64,000 bases of DNA, from contig CAIQVJ010000028.1 of NCBI GenBank assembly GCA_903875225.1, forward strand, positions 62,001 to 126,000, written 5' to 3'. Below, piece by piece: positions 26,217 to 34,099 of this stretch (positions within the stretch are counted from its first letter, which is position 1; each line of letters starts with the position of its first letter). The notes under the pieces are model-generated. The model saw only the letters and a list, made by a program, of their open reading frames with translations, was not told the origin of the DNA and ran no database searches. The translations under genes were made by a program, and so were the position numbers. The stretch comes from an uncultured Pseudomonadota bacterium. GTDB lineage: Bacteria; Myxococcota_A; UBA796; SXON01.

Positions 26217-28511
26217 TCAGGGATCGAGGAGGAATCGCACCACCCGCTCCCCCATCGGCGCGGGGGGCGTCACCGGCTCCGGGTCCGGGTCGAGCAGCAC
26301 GGGGAGCGTGTCGGGCAGGTCCACCTGGAGGTCCGATCCGTCGGTCGAGACCACGATGGTGCCGTCCCGATCCGTCCGGTACACCCGCCGCCCCCGGTAG
26401 TGCGCGAGCGCCGCCGGGTTCGGATGGTGGAACCGGTTCTGCTCGCCGCAGGAGATCACGGCCACCAGGGGGTTCACCGCCGTGACGAACGGCCAGGACG
26501 AGCTCGTCCGGCTGCCGTGATGCGGGACCTTCAGCACATCTGCGTGAAGCTCGGCGGCGTGGTGTTGGAGAAGCTCGGCTTCGCCGTCCGCCTCGACGTC
26601 GCCGGCGAACAGGAACCTTCGGCGCCCGAAGTCGAGGCGGAACACGATGCTCTCGTCGTTGACCGGATCGTGGGCCCGGCTCGTCCAGCTCAGCAGCGGG
26701 TGCAGGAGGGTGGCGGGCGCTGGCAGCTCCGCGAAGTCCACCCTCCGGGCCAGGGCCAGGAGCCTCGAGTACTCCACCTCGCTCGGCCCCGAACCCCTGC
26801 CGGAGAGGCGCGGCGCCCGGGGCACGACCAGCTCGTCCACGTCGAGCGCCTCCAGCACGGATGCCAGACCCCCGTCGTGGTCGGGATGCGGGTGGGTGAG
26901 GATGACCCGGTCGAGGTGCAGGATCCCCTCCCGGCGAAGGACCTGCACCATGACATCGGGTGCCGGCCCGGTGTCCACCGCCCAGACCCGCCCGTCCGGG
27001 AAGCTGATCAGCGCGGCATCGCCCTGCCCGACAGCAAGGAACTGCACCACGAGCCGGCCGTCCTCAGGCGGGAACGGCCAGCGCAGGGCGAGGGCCGCCG
27101 TGAGGAGCGCGCCGGCCAGCAAAGGGCGCCGGGGCATCAACACGGCGAGGGCCAGGAGTCCCGCTCCGAGGGGCCCGACTGCGGGGTGCCACGGATCCAC
27201 GTCGAACGGCGCGAGCACCCGGAGTGCAAGGTCGGTCGCCGTGTCGGCCACGGTGAGCAGGAAGTCGCCCGCACGGGGGAGCCCGGGCGCGAGGGCGAAG
27301 CCGGCGACCGCCGCGGGCGTGGCGCAGGCCCCCAGCAGGGGCCCTACGAGCAGGTTGGTGAGCGGCGCCAGCGGCGAGAGCGTCTGGAAGCACAGCGCCA
27401 CGATGGGCAGCGTCCCCAGCGTGGCGCCGAGCGTGCCCCCGAGGCTCGCAGCGAGCGCCCGGACCACCCGAGGGGCGTCCAACGGCACCCACCGGGTCAC
27501 CCGGGGCGACCACAAGACGATCCCGCCGATCGCGGCGAACGAGAGCTGGAACCCGAGGTGGTCCGCAGCGGTCGGGTCGAGCAGCAGCGTGCCGCACAGC
27601 GCGAGCGCGAGCCCCTCCCACTCGCCGGCCCGAACCCCGGCTGCACGCCCGATCGCCACCGCGCTCGCCACGATCGTCGCACGCACCGCCGAGGGCGGCG
27701 AGCCCGCCGTCCACGTGAACGCAGCCGCTGCGCCGCATGCTGCGAGGGCAGCGGGCCAGCGAAGCCCGCCGTAGCGCCAGACCAGCCCCACCGGCCGCAC
27801 CGCGAGGCGCGCCAGGGCCCAGGCGGCGCCGGCGATCAGGCCGACCTGCAGGCCCGAGACGGCGATCAGGTGCCACGTGCCCGTCCGCTGCAACAACAGC
27901 TTCTCGTTCGGGGGCACGACCCCGCCTCGCCCCGCCATGGCGGAGACCAGCCCCGCGTGCACCAGGCGGCCGGCCGGCGAGGGTGCGGGATCGGCGCCCT
28001 CGACGATCACGTCCTTCGCCACGAGCAGCGCCCGGACGTGCGCGCGCGCCGCGGCCCACCGGCCGGTGAGCGCTCCGGGCGCGGCAAAAGCCTCGAAACG
28101 GTGGGATGTGCCTCCCGCGACGAACCGGGTGCCTACGGGAGGCACGCTGCCTGGGAATCGCACGCGCAGCCGCCCGAACGCCGGCGACCACTCCGCTCCG
28201 GTGCGGGCGACGGCGGTGACCAGGACCTCGGCATCCCGCCCCTGCGCCGTGCCCTCGACGACGGCGCGCACGCGATCGGGCTCGCCGTCGAGGGGCGGCT
28301 CGGTGCGCGCCACGAAGGCGGCGCCCAGGCACAGGCCCGCGGCGAAGAACGCGGGGAGCGCCGTTCGACGCGCCGCGAGCGCGCAGACGAGCAGGGTCAC
28401 GCTGCCGAGGCCGAGGAGCGGCGCAGGCGTGGCGCAGAGCGGAGAGAGCAGGTCGCCTGCGAGCACACCAAGGGCAAGGAACAGGAAGGGAGGAGGTGAA
28501 CGTGCGTCCAT
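26217..28511 (-). CDS. comEC: ComEC/Rec2-family DNA uptake channel protein
   Basis: 764 residues, normal full length. An N-terminal hydrophobic/OB-like region (about 1-180) is followed by the multi-helix competence domain (about 190-480, with ISGLQVGLIAG and many membrane helices) and a C-terminal metallo-beta-lactamase-like domain with LTHPHPDHDGGL and a late PHHGSRTSSSW motif. ComEC forms the inner-membrane channel for single-stranded DNA during natural transformation, and the MBL domain is thought to degrade the non-transported strand. No other competence gene is adjacent. Confidence 0.92.
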   Translation of the reverse strand: MDARSPPPFLFLALGVLAGDLLSPLCATPAPLLGLGSVTLLVCALAARRTALPAFFAAGLCLGAAFVARTEPPLDGEPDRVRAVVEGTAQGRDAEVLVTAVARTGAEWSPAFGRLRVRFPGSVPPVGTRFVAGGTSHRFEAFAAPGALTGRWAAARAHVRALLVAKDVIVEGADPAPSPAGRLVHAGLVSAMAGRGGVVPPNEKLLLQRTGTWHLIAVSGLQVGLIAGAAWALARLAVRPVGLVWRYGGLRWPAALAACGAAAAFTWTAGSPPSAVRATIVASAVAIGRAAGVRAGEWEGLALALCGTLLLDPTAADHLGFQLSFAAIGGIVLWSPRVTRWVPLDAPRVVRALAASLGGTLGATLGTLPIVALCFQTLSPLAPLTNLLVGPLLGACATPAAVAGFALAPGLPRAGDFLLTVADTATDLALRVLAPFDVDPWHPAVGPLGAGLLALAVLMPRRPLLAGALLTAALALRWPFPPEDGRLVVQFLAVGQGDAALISFPDGRVWAVDTGPAPDVMVQVLRREGILHLDRVILTHPHPDHDGGLASVLEALDVDELVVPRAPRLSGRGSGPSEVEYSRLLALARRVDFAELPAPATLLHPLLSWTSRAHDPVNDESIVFRLDFGRRRFLFAGDVEADGEAELLQHHAAELHADVLKVPHHGSRTSSSWPFVTAVNPLVAVISCGEQNRFHHPNPAALAHYRGRRVYRTDRDGTIVVSTDGSDLQVDLPDTLPVLLDPDPEPVTPPAPMGERVVRFLLDP

Positions 28512-28678
28512 GCGCCGCGGCGAAGCAAGCCCCGTACCAGCCGACCGCCAGACCCCGGCACCGCCCGGCGCCCCCTGGAACGCGGCGCCAACCGCGGCTC
28601 AGAAGACCGCCCGCCCCCTCCCGGACCACAACTCGACGGGCCCCGCTCCGGAAATTGCTGTATGCTCCCCCACCGCCC

Positions 28679-30037
28679 ATGCCTGAGATCACGAGCACCA
28701 TCGCCGGCGGCGCAGCGCGCCAGATCTACATCCGTCGCGCCCGACTCACCTGCACGGAAGGCGAGAACCGCGCGCAGAGCTGGCTCGTGGACCGGGACGT
28801 GATCACGATCGGCGCGCGCCCCGACTGCGACGTGGTGTTGAGCGACTCCACGGTCTCGCGCACGCACGCGGAAATCGTCCGCGGCCGCGAGGGCACGATC
28901 CTGCGGGACCTGGGCAGCACGAACGGCACCTTTGTCGGTCCGGTCCGGGTGCGCGAGGTCTACCTCTCGCCCGAGACCCATTTCCGCGTAGGCAAGACCG
29001 AGCTCGTCTTCCGGCCCGACGACGAGGTGATCGACGTCGTACCCAGCACGTCGAACCAGTTCGAGGGCCTCGTCGGGCACGGGCTCGCGATGCGCGAGGT
29101 GTTCGGCGTGCTCGAGCGCATCGCCCCGACGGACCTCACGGTGCTGGTGTCGGGGGAGACGGGCACGGGCAAGGAGCTGGTGAGCCGCGCGCTGCACAAG
29201 CGCTCCAGGCGGGCCAACAAGCCCATCATCGTGTTCGACTGCGGCGCTGCGCCCGAGGGCCTGGTGGAGGCGGAGCTCTTCGGGCACGAGCGCGGGGCGT
29301 TCACCGGCGCGATCGCGACCCGGGAGGGGCTGTTCGAGGCGGCGGACGGCGGGACGCTGTTCATCGACGAGGTGGGTGAGCTGCCTCTCGAGCTCCAGCC
29401 GAAGCTCCTGCGCGCGCTGGAGCAGCGGGAGGTGCGCCGCATCGGGTCGACGAAGTCCCGACACGTGGACGTTCGCGTGATCGCAGCGACGAACCGGAAC
29501 CTCGCGGACGAGGTGGAGGCCGGGCGCTTCCGGGAGGACCTCTACTACCGCATCGCCGTGGTCGAGCTTCGCCTGCCCTCGCTCCGGGAGCGGCGGGACG
29601 ACCTTCCCCTGCTGGTCGACCACCTGCTGCGGCGGGCGGACGGTGGGGGCCGCGGCGTTCGGGGGCTCGACCCGGAGGTGGAGGCCCTGTTCCGGGCCTA
29701 CCACTGGCCCGGAAACGTCCGGGAGCTCAACAACGTGATCGAGCGCGCGCTTCCGTTCTGCGACGGGCCCACCGTGACGCTCAGGGCGCTGCCCGAGTCG
29801 CTGCGTAGAGCCAGGCCGCACACAGGCGCGGTGGCCATCCCCGCGGCCGTGTCCAACCAGATGCCCCTCAAGGACGCGAAGGACCAGATCATCGAGGCGT
29901 TCGAAAAGCAGTACCTCGAAGATCTCATCGAGCAGCATGATGGCAACGTCTCCCGCGCCGCCCGGGTGGCCGGAATGGACAGAAAGTCCATCACACGCCT
30001 GTTGAAGAAGCATCAAATCCGTTATCGCGACGTGTAA
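28679..30037 (+). CDS. FHA-domain sigma54-dependent transcriptional activator
   Basis: 452 residues from ATG 28679, chosen because the FHA domain starts right after it; longer starts (28496) would overlap the divergent comEC. Residues about 20-115 form an FHA domain (IGARPDCDVVLSDSTVSRTHAEI and DLGSTNGTFV), then a sigma54-interacting AAA+ domain with GETGTGKE, ERGAFTGAIA (GAFTGA loop) and DGGTLFIDEVGELP, and a Fis-type HTH (VSRAARVAGMDRKSITRLLKK). The FHA domain suggests control by a phosphorylated Ser/Thr-kinase partner, as described for similar proteins in myxobacteria. It probably activates sigma54 promoters in response to such a signal. Confidence 0.93.
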   Translation: MPEITSTIAGGAARQIYIRRARLTCTEGENRAQSWLVDRDVITIGARPDCDVVLSDSTVSRTHAEIVRGREGTILRDLGSTNGTFVGPVRVREVYLSPETHFRVGKTELVFRPDDEVIDVVPSTSNQFEGLVGHGLAMREVFGVLERIAPTDLTVLVSGETGTGKELVSRALHKRSRRANKPIIVFDCGAAPEGLVEAELFGHERGAFTGAIATREGLFEAADGGTLFIDEVGELPLELQPKLLRALEQREVRRIGSTKSRHVDVRVIAATNRNLADEVEAGRFREDLYYRIAVVELRLPSLRERRDDLPLLVDHLLRRADGGGRGVRGLDPEVEALFRAYHWPGNVRELNNVIERALPFCDGPTVTLRALPESLRRARPHTGAVAIPAAVSNQMPLKDAKDQIIEAFEKQYLEDLIEQHDGNVSRAARVAGMDRKSITRLLKKHQIRYRDV

Positions 30038-30039
30038 TC

Positions 30040-30747
30040 GTGCCTGATCTGACGACATTGGTAAGCCTGGTGGCCGGCTCCCTCATGACGGGGATCGCCG
30101 GCTGGTTCAGCGTGCGCGCGTTCTCCGACGCGCGACTGCTCGCGGAGATCGGCTCCACGCCGATGGGGGAGCTCACCGAGGGCCTCCACGAGGTGCGCGG
30201 GACGGTGCAGGCGGGGGCGGAGGCGGTCGCACCCATCTCCGAGCGTGCGTGCGTTGGCTGGCGGCTCCTGGTGGAACAGCAACGGCGCTCCACCTGGGAG
30301 GTGGTCTACGACAAGCGGGAGATGGCGCCGTTCTCGCTGGAGGACGGCACCGGGACCGTGGCGGTTGCGGCGGAGAAGGCCGAGCTCGTGCTGGCGAAGA
30401 CCGCGCGGGTGCGAAACGGCGTGATGAGCGTGCCCGGTCCCGAATGGGAGGCGCTGAAGGCTCGCCTGGGCGACCCCGCCGTCGAGCCCACCACGCCGTT
30501 CCTTCGCTGGAAGGAAGAGTCGATCGAACCGGAGGACGTGATCACGGCGATCGGCAACCTCAACAAGGACGAGGCCACGAACCAGTGGGCCGCGAGCCCG
30601 GACAACCTGCTGCTCTCCGACCGCGACGACGCCGAGGTCGTACGCCAGCAGCGCCGCCGTGGCCAACGCCACGCCATGTGGGCGCTCGCAGGCCTGGCGG
30701 TCCTCGCCTACGGGCTGTGGGCGCTGGTCGCGCTCTCGAAGGGCTGA
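30040..30747 (+). CDS. GIDE-domain (E3 ubiquitin ligase-like) membrane protein
   Basis: 235 residues from a GTG two bases after the upstream stop. The N-terminal segment (about 4-25) is hydrophobic and the C-terminal segment (about 212-232) is a second membrane helix. Between them lies a GIDE-type domain: ARLLAEIGSTPMGELTEGLHEVRGTVQ, ISERACVGWRLLVEQQ, TWEVV and FSLEDGTGTVAV. This matches the bacterial counterparts of the mitochondrial MULAN/GIDE ligase, without its RING finger, so ligase activity is not implied. Co-transcription with the FHA-sigma54 activator is likely; a role in membrane stress or signalling is only guessed. Confidence 0.7.
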   Translation: MPDLTTLVSLVAGSLMTGIAGWFSVRAFSDARLLAEIGSTPMGELTEGLHEVRGTVQAGAEAVAPISERACVGWRLLVEQQRRSTWEVVYDKREMAPFSLEDGTGTVAVAAEKAELVLAKTARVRNGVMSVPGPEWEALKARLGDPAVEPTTPFLRWKEESIEPEDVITAIGNLNKDEATNQWAASPDNLLLSDRDDAEVVRQQRRRGQRHAMWALAGLAVLAYGLWALVALSKG

Positions 30748-30762
30748 AGAGCCGGGGTCGGT

Positions 30763-31965
30763 TCAGATCCCGATCTGCGAAACCGAGAAGATGTCGGGGT
30801 CTGCGTCCAGCTTGCCGAGGGCGTCGTCGGACAGCGACCCGACGATGCCGATGCGTGCGCACGCCGCCTGACCGCCGGAGAACACGATGTTCTGCATGTC
30901 CTCGATGTTGATGTTGGCCTCGCGCAGGGTGCCGAACACCCGGGCGAGTACGCCGACCCGATCCGCATGCCGGATGACGAGCTGGTGGTCGGCCGGAGTG
31001 CGCGTGGCCAGGTTGACGCAGTTCGGGATCGCCAGGCCATCGCGGTACGCCTGCACGATGCGCAGCACCTCGTAGCCGACCGCTTCCTCCGCCTCGTCCG
31101 TCGATGCGCCGATGTGATGTGTGCCGTACACGTTCGGGTGGTCGACGATGGCGTGGGTGTAGGCGGCCTGGGAGGCGCTCGGCTCGTCCGGGAACACGTC
31201 CAACCCGCAGCGGATCTGCTTCTCTGCCAGCGCGCGCTGCATGGCGTCCGCATCCACCAGCTCGCCCCGGGCGGTGTTGATGAAGTAGGCGCCGGTCTTC
31301 ATGGCGGCGAACACGGATTCGCCGATCCGGCCGCGGGTCTCCTTGGCGAGAGCGAGGTGCACGGAGACCACGTCAGCGTCCCGGACAGCCTCCTCAGGCG
31401 AATTGGCCTTGACCACGCCGAGCCGCTCAGCGTCGGCATCCGAGAGCCAGATGTCCCACGCCACCAGCCGCATCTCGAAGGCGCGCGCGCGCTTGGCGAC
31501 CTCTCGCCCGATCTGGCCGCACCCCAGGAGCGCGAGGGTGCGTCCCCGCAAGCCGGACGCGACGCCGAACCGCTTCTTGTCCCAGGTGTGTGCGCGGAGC
31601 GACGCGACATTGTCCGCGATGCGCCTGTCGAGGTTCACGAGGTGCCCGATCGTCAACTCCGCCACGGCGACAGCGTTCTTTCCCGGGCAGTTCGCCACGT
31701 AGACGCCCCGCCTGGAGCAGGTCGCCAGATCAATCGTGTTCACCCCTGCCCCGGCGCGGATGACGAGGGCGAGGCTGCCGCCTGCCTGCACCTGCGCGGT
31801 GTCCACCCGCGTGGAGCGCACGATCACCACGTCGGGATCGACCTCCTTGATGCGCGCGGTGAGGCTGTCGCCATCCGCCTTGGCGTCCACGGTCACGATC
31901 GCGCCCAGGTCCTGAAGGCGACCGGAAACAAAGGGTGCAAGCTTGTCAGCGACGAGAATCCGCAT
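30763..31965 (-). CDS. serA: D-3-phosphoglycerate dehydrogenase
   Basis: 400 residues. ATG 31965 is set by GGAGG four bases upstream. The NAD-binding motif is ALLGCGQIGREVAKRA; catalytic residues are in ARGELVD (Arg), DVFPDEP (Glu) and GTHHIGAST (His). A C-terminal ACT-type domain (about 325-400, RHADRVGVLARVFGTLRE) suggests serine or amino-acid feedback. It makes 3-phosphohydroxypyruvate in serine biosynthesis. Short-form length (about 400) rather than the 530-residue form with an intervening domain. Other serine genes are not adjacent. Confidence 0.92.
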   Translation of the reverse strand: MRILVADKLAPFVSGRLQDLGAIVTVDAKADGDSLTARIKEVDPDVVIVRSTRVDTAQVQAGGSLALVIRAGAGVNTIDLATCSRRGVYVANCPGKNAVAVAELTIGHLVNLDRRIADNVASLRAHTWDKKRFGVASGLRGRTLALLGCGQIGREVAKRARAFEMRLVAWDIWLSDADAERLGVVKANSPEEAVRDADVVSVHLALAKETRGRIGESVFAAMKTGAYFINTARGELVDADAMQRALAEKQIRCGLDVFPDEPSASQAAYTHAIVDHPNVYGTHHIGASTDEAEEAVGYEVLRIVQAYRDGLAIPNCVNLATRTPADHQLVIRHADRVGVLARVFGTLREANINIEDMQNIVFSGGQAACARIGIVGSLSDDALGKLDADPDIFSVSQIGI

Positions 31966-32096
31966 GAAACCTCCGGGGCCCGGAGTATATGCCGGCGGGG
32001 CCCCTGGGCCGTGGCTGCAACGTCTGCCACATGACGTAACGAATCCGCAGGTCGAGGCCGAGCCGGCATCCACTGCACACTCGGCGGCGGCCCAAC

Positions 32097-32110
32097 GCGA
32101 TACGTATCGC
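32097..32110. promoter_or_regulatory. Perfect 14-bp palindrome before the NTPase/SLOG-like gene, possible operator
   Basis: GCGATACGTATCGC is a perfect inverted repeat. It lies 16 bases before the ATG of the plus-strand NTPase fusion gene and about 130 bases before serA on the other strand. It is AT-rich in its core compared with its surroundings, as expected of a dimeric repressor site. No regulator is encoded next to it. Confidence 0.35.
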
Positions 32111-32126
32111 TCTCCAAGCGAGCGCC

Positions 32127-33329
32127 ATGCCCCTCTCAGATCTCTCCGACCGCGGCCCGCTCCGCCCCTTGTTCCAGGCGCTCGGCGGGGGCCTGCGCCC
32201 TGGCGAGGTTGGCGTCGTGCGCGCGAGCGCCGGCTCCGGAAAGACAGCCCTGGTGCTGCAACTCGCGCTGGACCGGCTCCTGCGCGGCGAGGGCGTGCTG
32301 CACATCGCGGGGACAGGGACGAGCGAGCAGGTGCGGGACGGCTACGAGTCGCTGCTCGACGGCCTCGGGCGCCCCCTGCGCCCAGCGGAGCGGAACGAGG
32401 CGCGCCTGTTCATCGAGCGCCACCGCATCATCCACACCACCCGGGGGGTGATGCCGGACGCCGCGCGCGTTCAACGCGTGCTCGACCAGCTCTCGGACGT
32501 CGTGGAATTCAAGCCCGGGCTCGTGGTGGTGGACGGCTGGGAGCCCGACGAGGCCGGCTTTGCAGCGCTGGCTGCGCTCGCAAAGGCGCACGGGCTCGCG
32601 ATCTGGTGCGCGGGCACCCCCGTTTCGGAGGCCGTGGTCGGCGATGTCGTGCTGGAGCTCGTGCCCGAACGCTCCCACGTGATGCTGCTCACCCGCAAGC
32701 TGCGGGGCGGTGTGATGCCCCCCCCGCTCCGGCTGGATGCCGCCACGTTCACCGCCCGCGCGGTGGACGGCGCGGACCACAAGCCCACGAGCGCAGCCGA
32801 GGTCACGGTGTACTCGGGCGGACTCGCAGGCGCAGAAGCAGCGTTCGGCGAGGCCGCAGAGCGCTACGGCGCACGCGAGGTGAACTACACGTTCACGGGA
32901 CACGTCCAGGCCCGGACCCGCGGCGCGAACCCGCTCACGGAGCAGGAATTGCAGGCGGGCGACGTCTCCCTGGCGTACGTCTCGCGCAGGCTGCGCCGGG
33001 ACTACGCCGAAGGATCCCAGATCCGCCGGGTGCTCCAGAGCCTCTGGCACCAGGTGAGCAACGCGCAGGTCGTCTACGTGATCGGCGCGATCCAGGAGGA
33101 CGGCACGGTCACCGGCGGCACGGGCTGGAGCGTCGAGCTGGCGCGCATGTGGAACAAGCGCCTGTGGGTGTTCGATCAGGACAAGGACGCCTGGTTCCGC
33201 TGGAACGGCGAGGACTGGGTCGAGGGCCTGCCCGTGCTGGATTCGACAGCGATCTGCGGCACCGGAACCCGTTACCTGTCGGACAGCGGTCGGGCCGCGA
33301 TCGAAGGGTTGTTCGCGCGCAGCTTCTAG
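32127..33329 (+). CDS. P-loop NTPase (RecA/KaiC-like) fused to a SLOG-like nucleotide-binding domain
   Basis: 400 residues, ATG. The N-terminal half (about 1-205) is RecA/KaiC-like, with Walker A ASAGSGKTALVLQLALDRLL and a Walker B-like strand LVVVDGW; it lacks an obvious DNA-binding part. The C-terminal half (about 220-400) reads TVYSGGLAGAEAAFGEAAERYG, NYTFTGHVQARTRG, VVYVIGAIQEDGTVTGGTGWS, LWVFDQDKDAWFRW and GTGTRYLSDSGRAA, a glycine-rich Rossmann-like pattern resembling LOG/SLOG ligand-sensing domains. Relatives of the C-terminal part exist on their own; the fusion suggests ATP-driven response to a nucleotide or NAD-like ligand. Function is unknown. A perfect palindrome precedes the gene. 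Confidence 0.7.
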   Translation: MPLSDLSDRGPLRPLFQALGGGLRPGEVGVVRASAGSGKTALVLQLALDRLLRGEGVLHIAGTGTSEQVRDGYESLLDGLGRPLRPAERNEARLFIERHRIIHTTRGVMPDAARVQRVLDQLSDVVEFKPGLVVVDGWEPDEAGFAALAALAKAHGLAIWCAGTPVSEAVVGDVVLELVPERSHVMLLTRKLRGGVMPPPLRLDAATFTARAVDGADHKPTSAAEVTVYSGGLAGAEAAFGEAAERYGAREVNYTFTGHVQARTRGANPLTEQELQAGDVSLAYVSRRLRRDYAEGSQIRRVLQSLWHQVSNAQVVYVIGAIQEDGTVTGGTGWSVELARMWNKRLWVFDQDKDAWFRWNGEDWVEGLPVLDSTAICGTGTRYLSDSGRAAIEGLFARSF

Positions 33330-33368
33330 CGGCACGCTCAGCTCGTCACCCCCAGGGCGTTCGACCGA

Positions 33369-34043
33369 TCAGGGCTGGGCCCCGCTCATGCTCTGCGACT
33401 GCGTGCAGGCCCCCGACGTGTCCGAGATGTCGTAGCTGAACACCGCCGTGGAGCTCTCCCCCGTCGCGCTGAACGTGCCCGAGAGGTTGAACCTGCCGAT
33501 CACCAGATCGCCCACGTTCACCGTGGTGGGATCCTCGGCGCAGGTCCAGTCCGTGTCGTCGAGGTCGCAGTCCGACGTGTAGGTGCTCTGGAAGCCGGTG
33601 TCTCCCACGGCCCCGTGCAGCTCGCCAGACCACTGGAACGTCGGGGTGACGTCGGACTGCAGCAGGATCTCCAGCAGCGACACGCCCACCTCGGGGTCGC
33701 ACTGGGCGTTGTTGACCTCGTTCTGGAAGATGAAGCGAGCGCCGGACGGGAACAGGATGTTGCTCCCGGTCTCGACGCCGTTGTCACACGCGGGCTGGGT
33801 GGGATGCTCCGCGTGGTAGTTGTCGAGCGAGGCCTGACACTCGGCGGTGCAGGCATCTGCAGCGTCGGCGGTGTCCCAGCAGCTCGACTCGCCGCCGTAG
33901 GTCGCGTTCGTGGTGGAGCTGCTCGAGGCGGCGACGGTCGCCACGCACTCCAGCAGTTGGACGCAGGAGTCGGACACCGTCCCAGGGGGCCTCGCGCACG
34001 ACCCCAGCATCGCCGCGCAGCCAAGGGTCACAACCATCCGCAT
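33369..34043 (-). CDS. Cysteine-containing lipoprotein of unknown function
   Basis: 224 residues from ATG 34043 with GGAG upstream; an earlier start is unlikely because it gives a non-signal leader. The signal is MRMVVTLGCAAMLGSC, with lipobox MLGSC or TLGC. The mature part is Ser/Thr/Asp-rich with about ten cysteines, and looks like an extracytoplasmic disulfide-bonded beta domain (VTPTFQWSGELHGAVGD, FNLSGTFSATGESSTAVFSYD). No known family is recognised. It follows the HD-GYP gene by 56 bases on the same strand. Confidence 0.7.
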   Translation of the reverse strand: MRMVVTLGCAAMLGSCARPPGTVSDSCVQLLECVATVAASSSSTTNATYGGESSCWDTADAADACTAECQASLDNYHAEHPTQPACDNGVETGSNILFPSGARFIFQNEVNNAQCDPEVGVSLLEILLQSDVTPTFQWSGELHGAVGDTGFQSTYTSDCDLDDTDWTCAEDPTTVNVGDLVIGRFNLSGTFSATGESSTAVFSYDISDTSGACTQSQSMSGAQP

Positions 34044-34099
34044 GATCACTCTCCGTTCGTGACAGTCATCAAGCCAGTGTTCCCGACTGGAGCCGCGGA

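Noticed and set aside
26400-28499. 699-residue plus-strand ORF opposite comEC
   Set aside because: Arg/Gln/Glu-rich shadow with no hydrophobic core; comEC is clear on the other strand.
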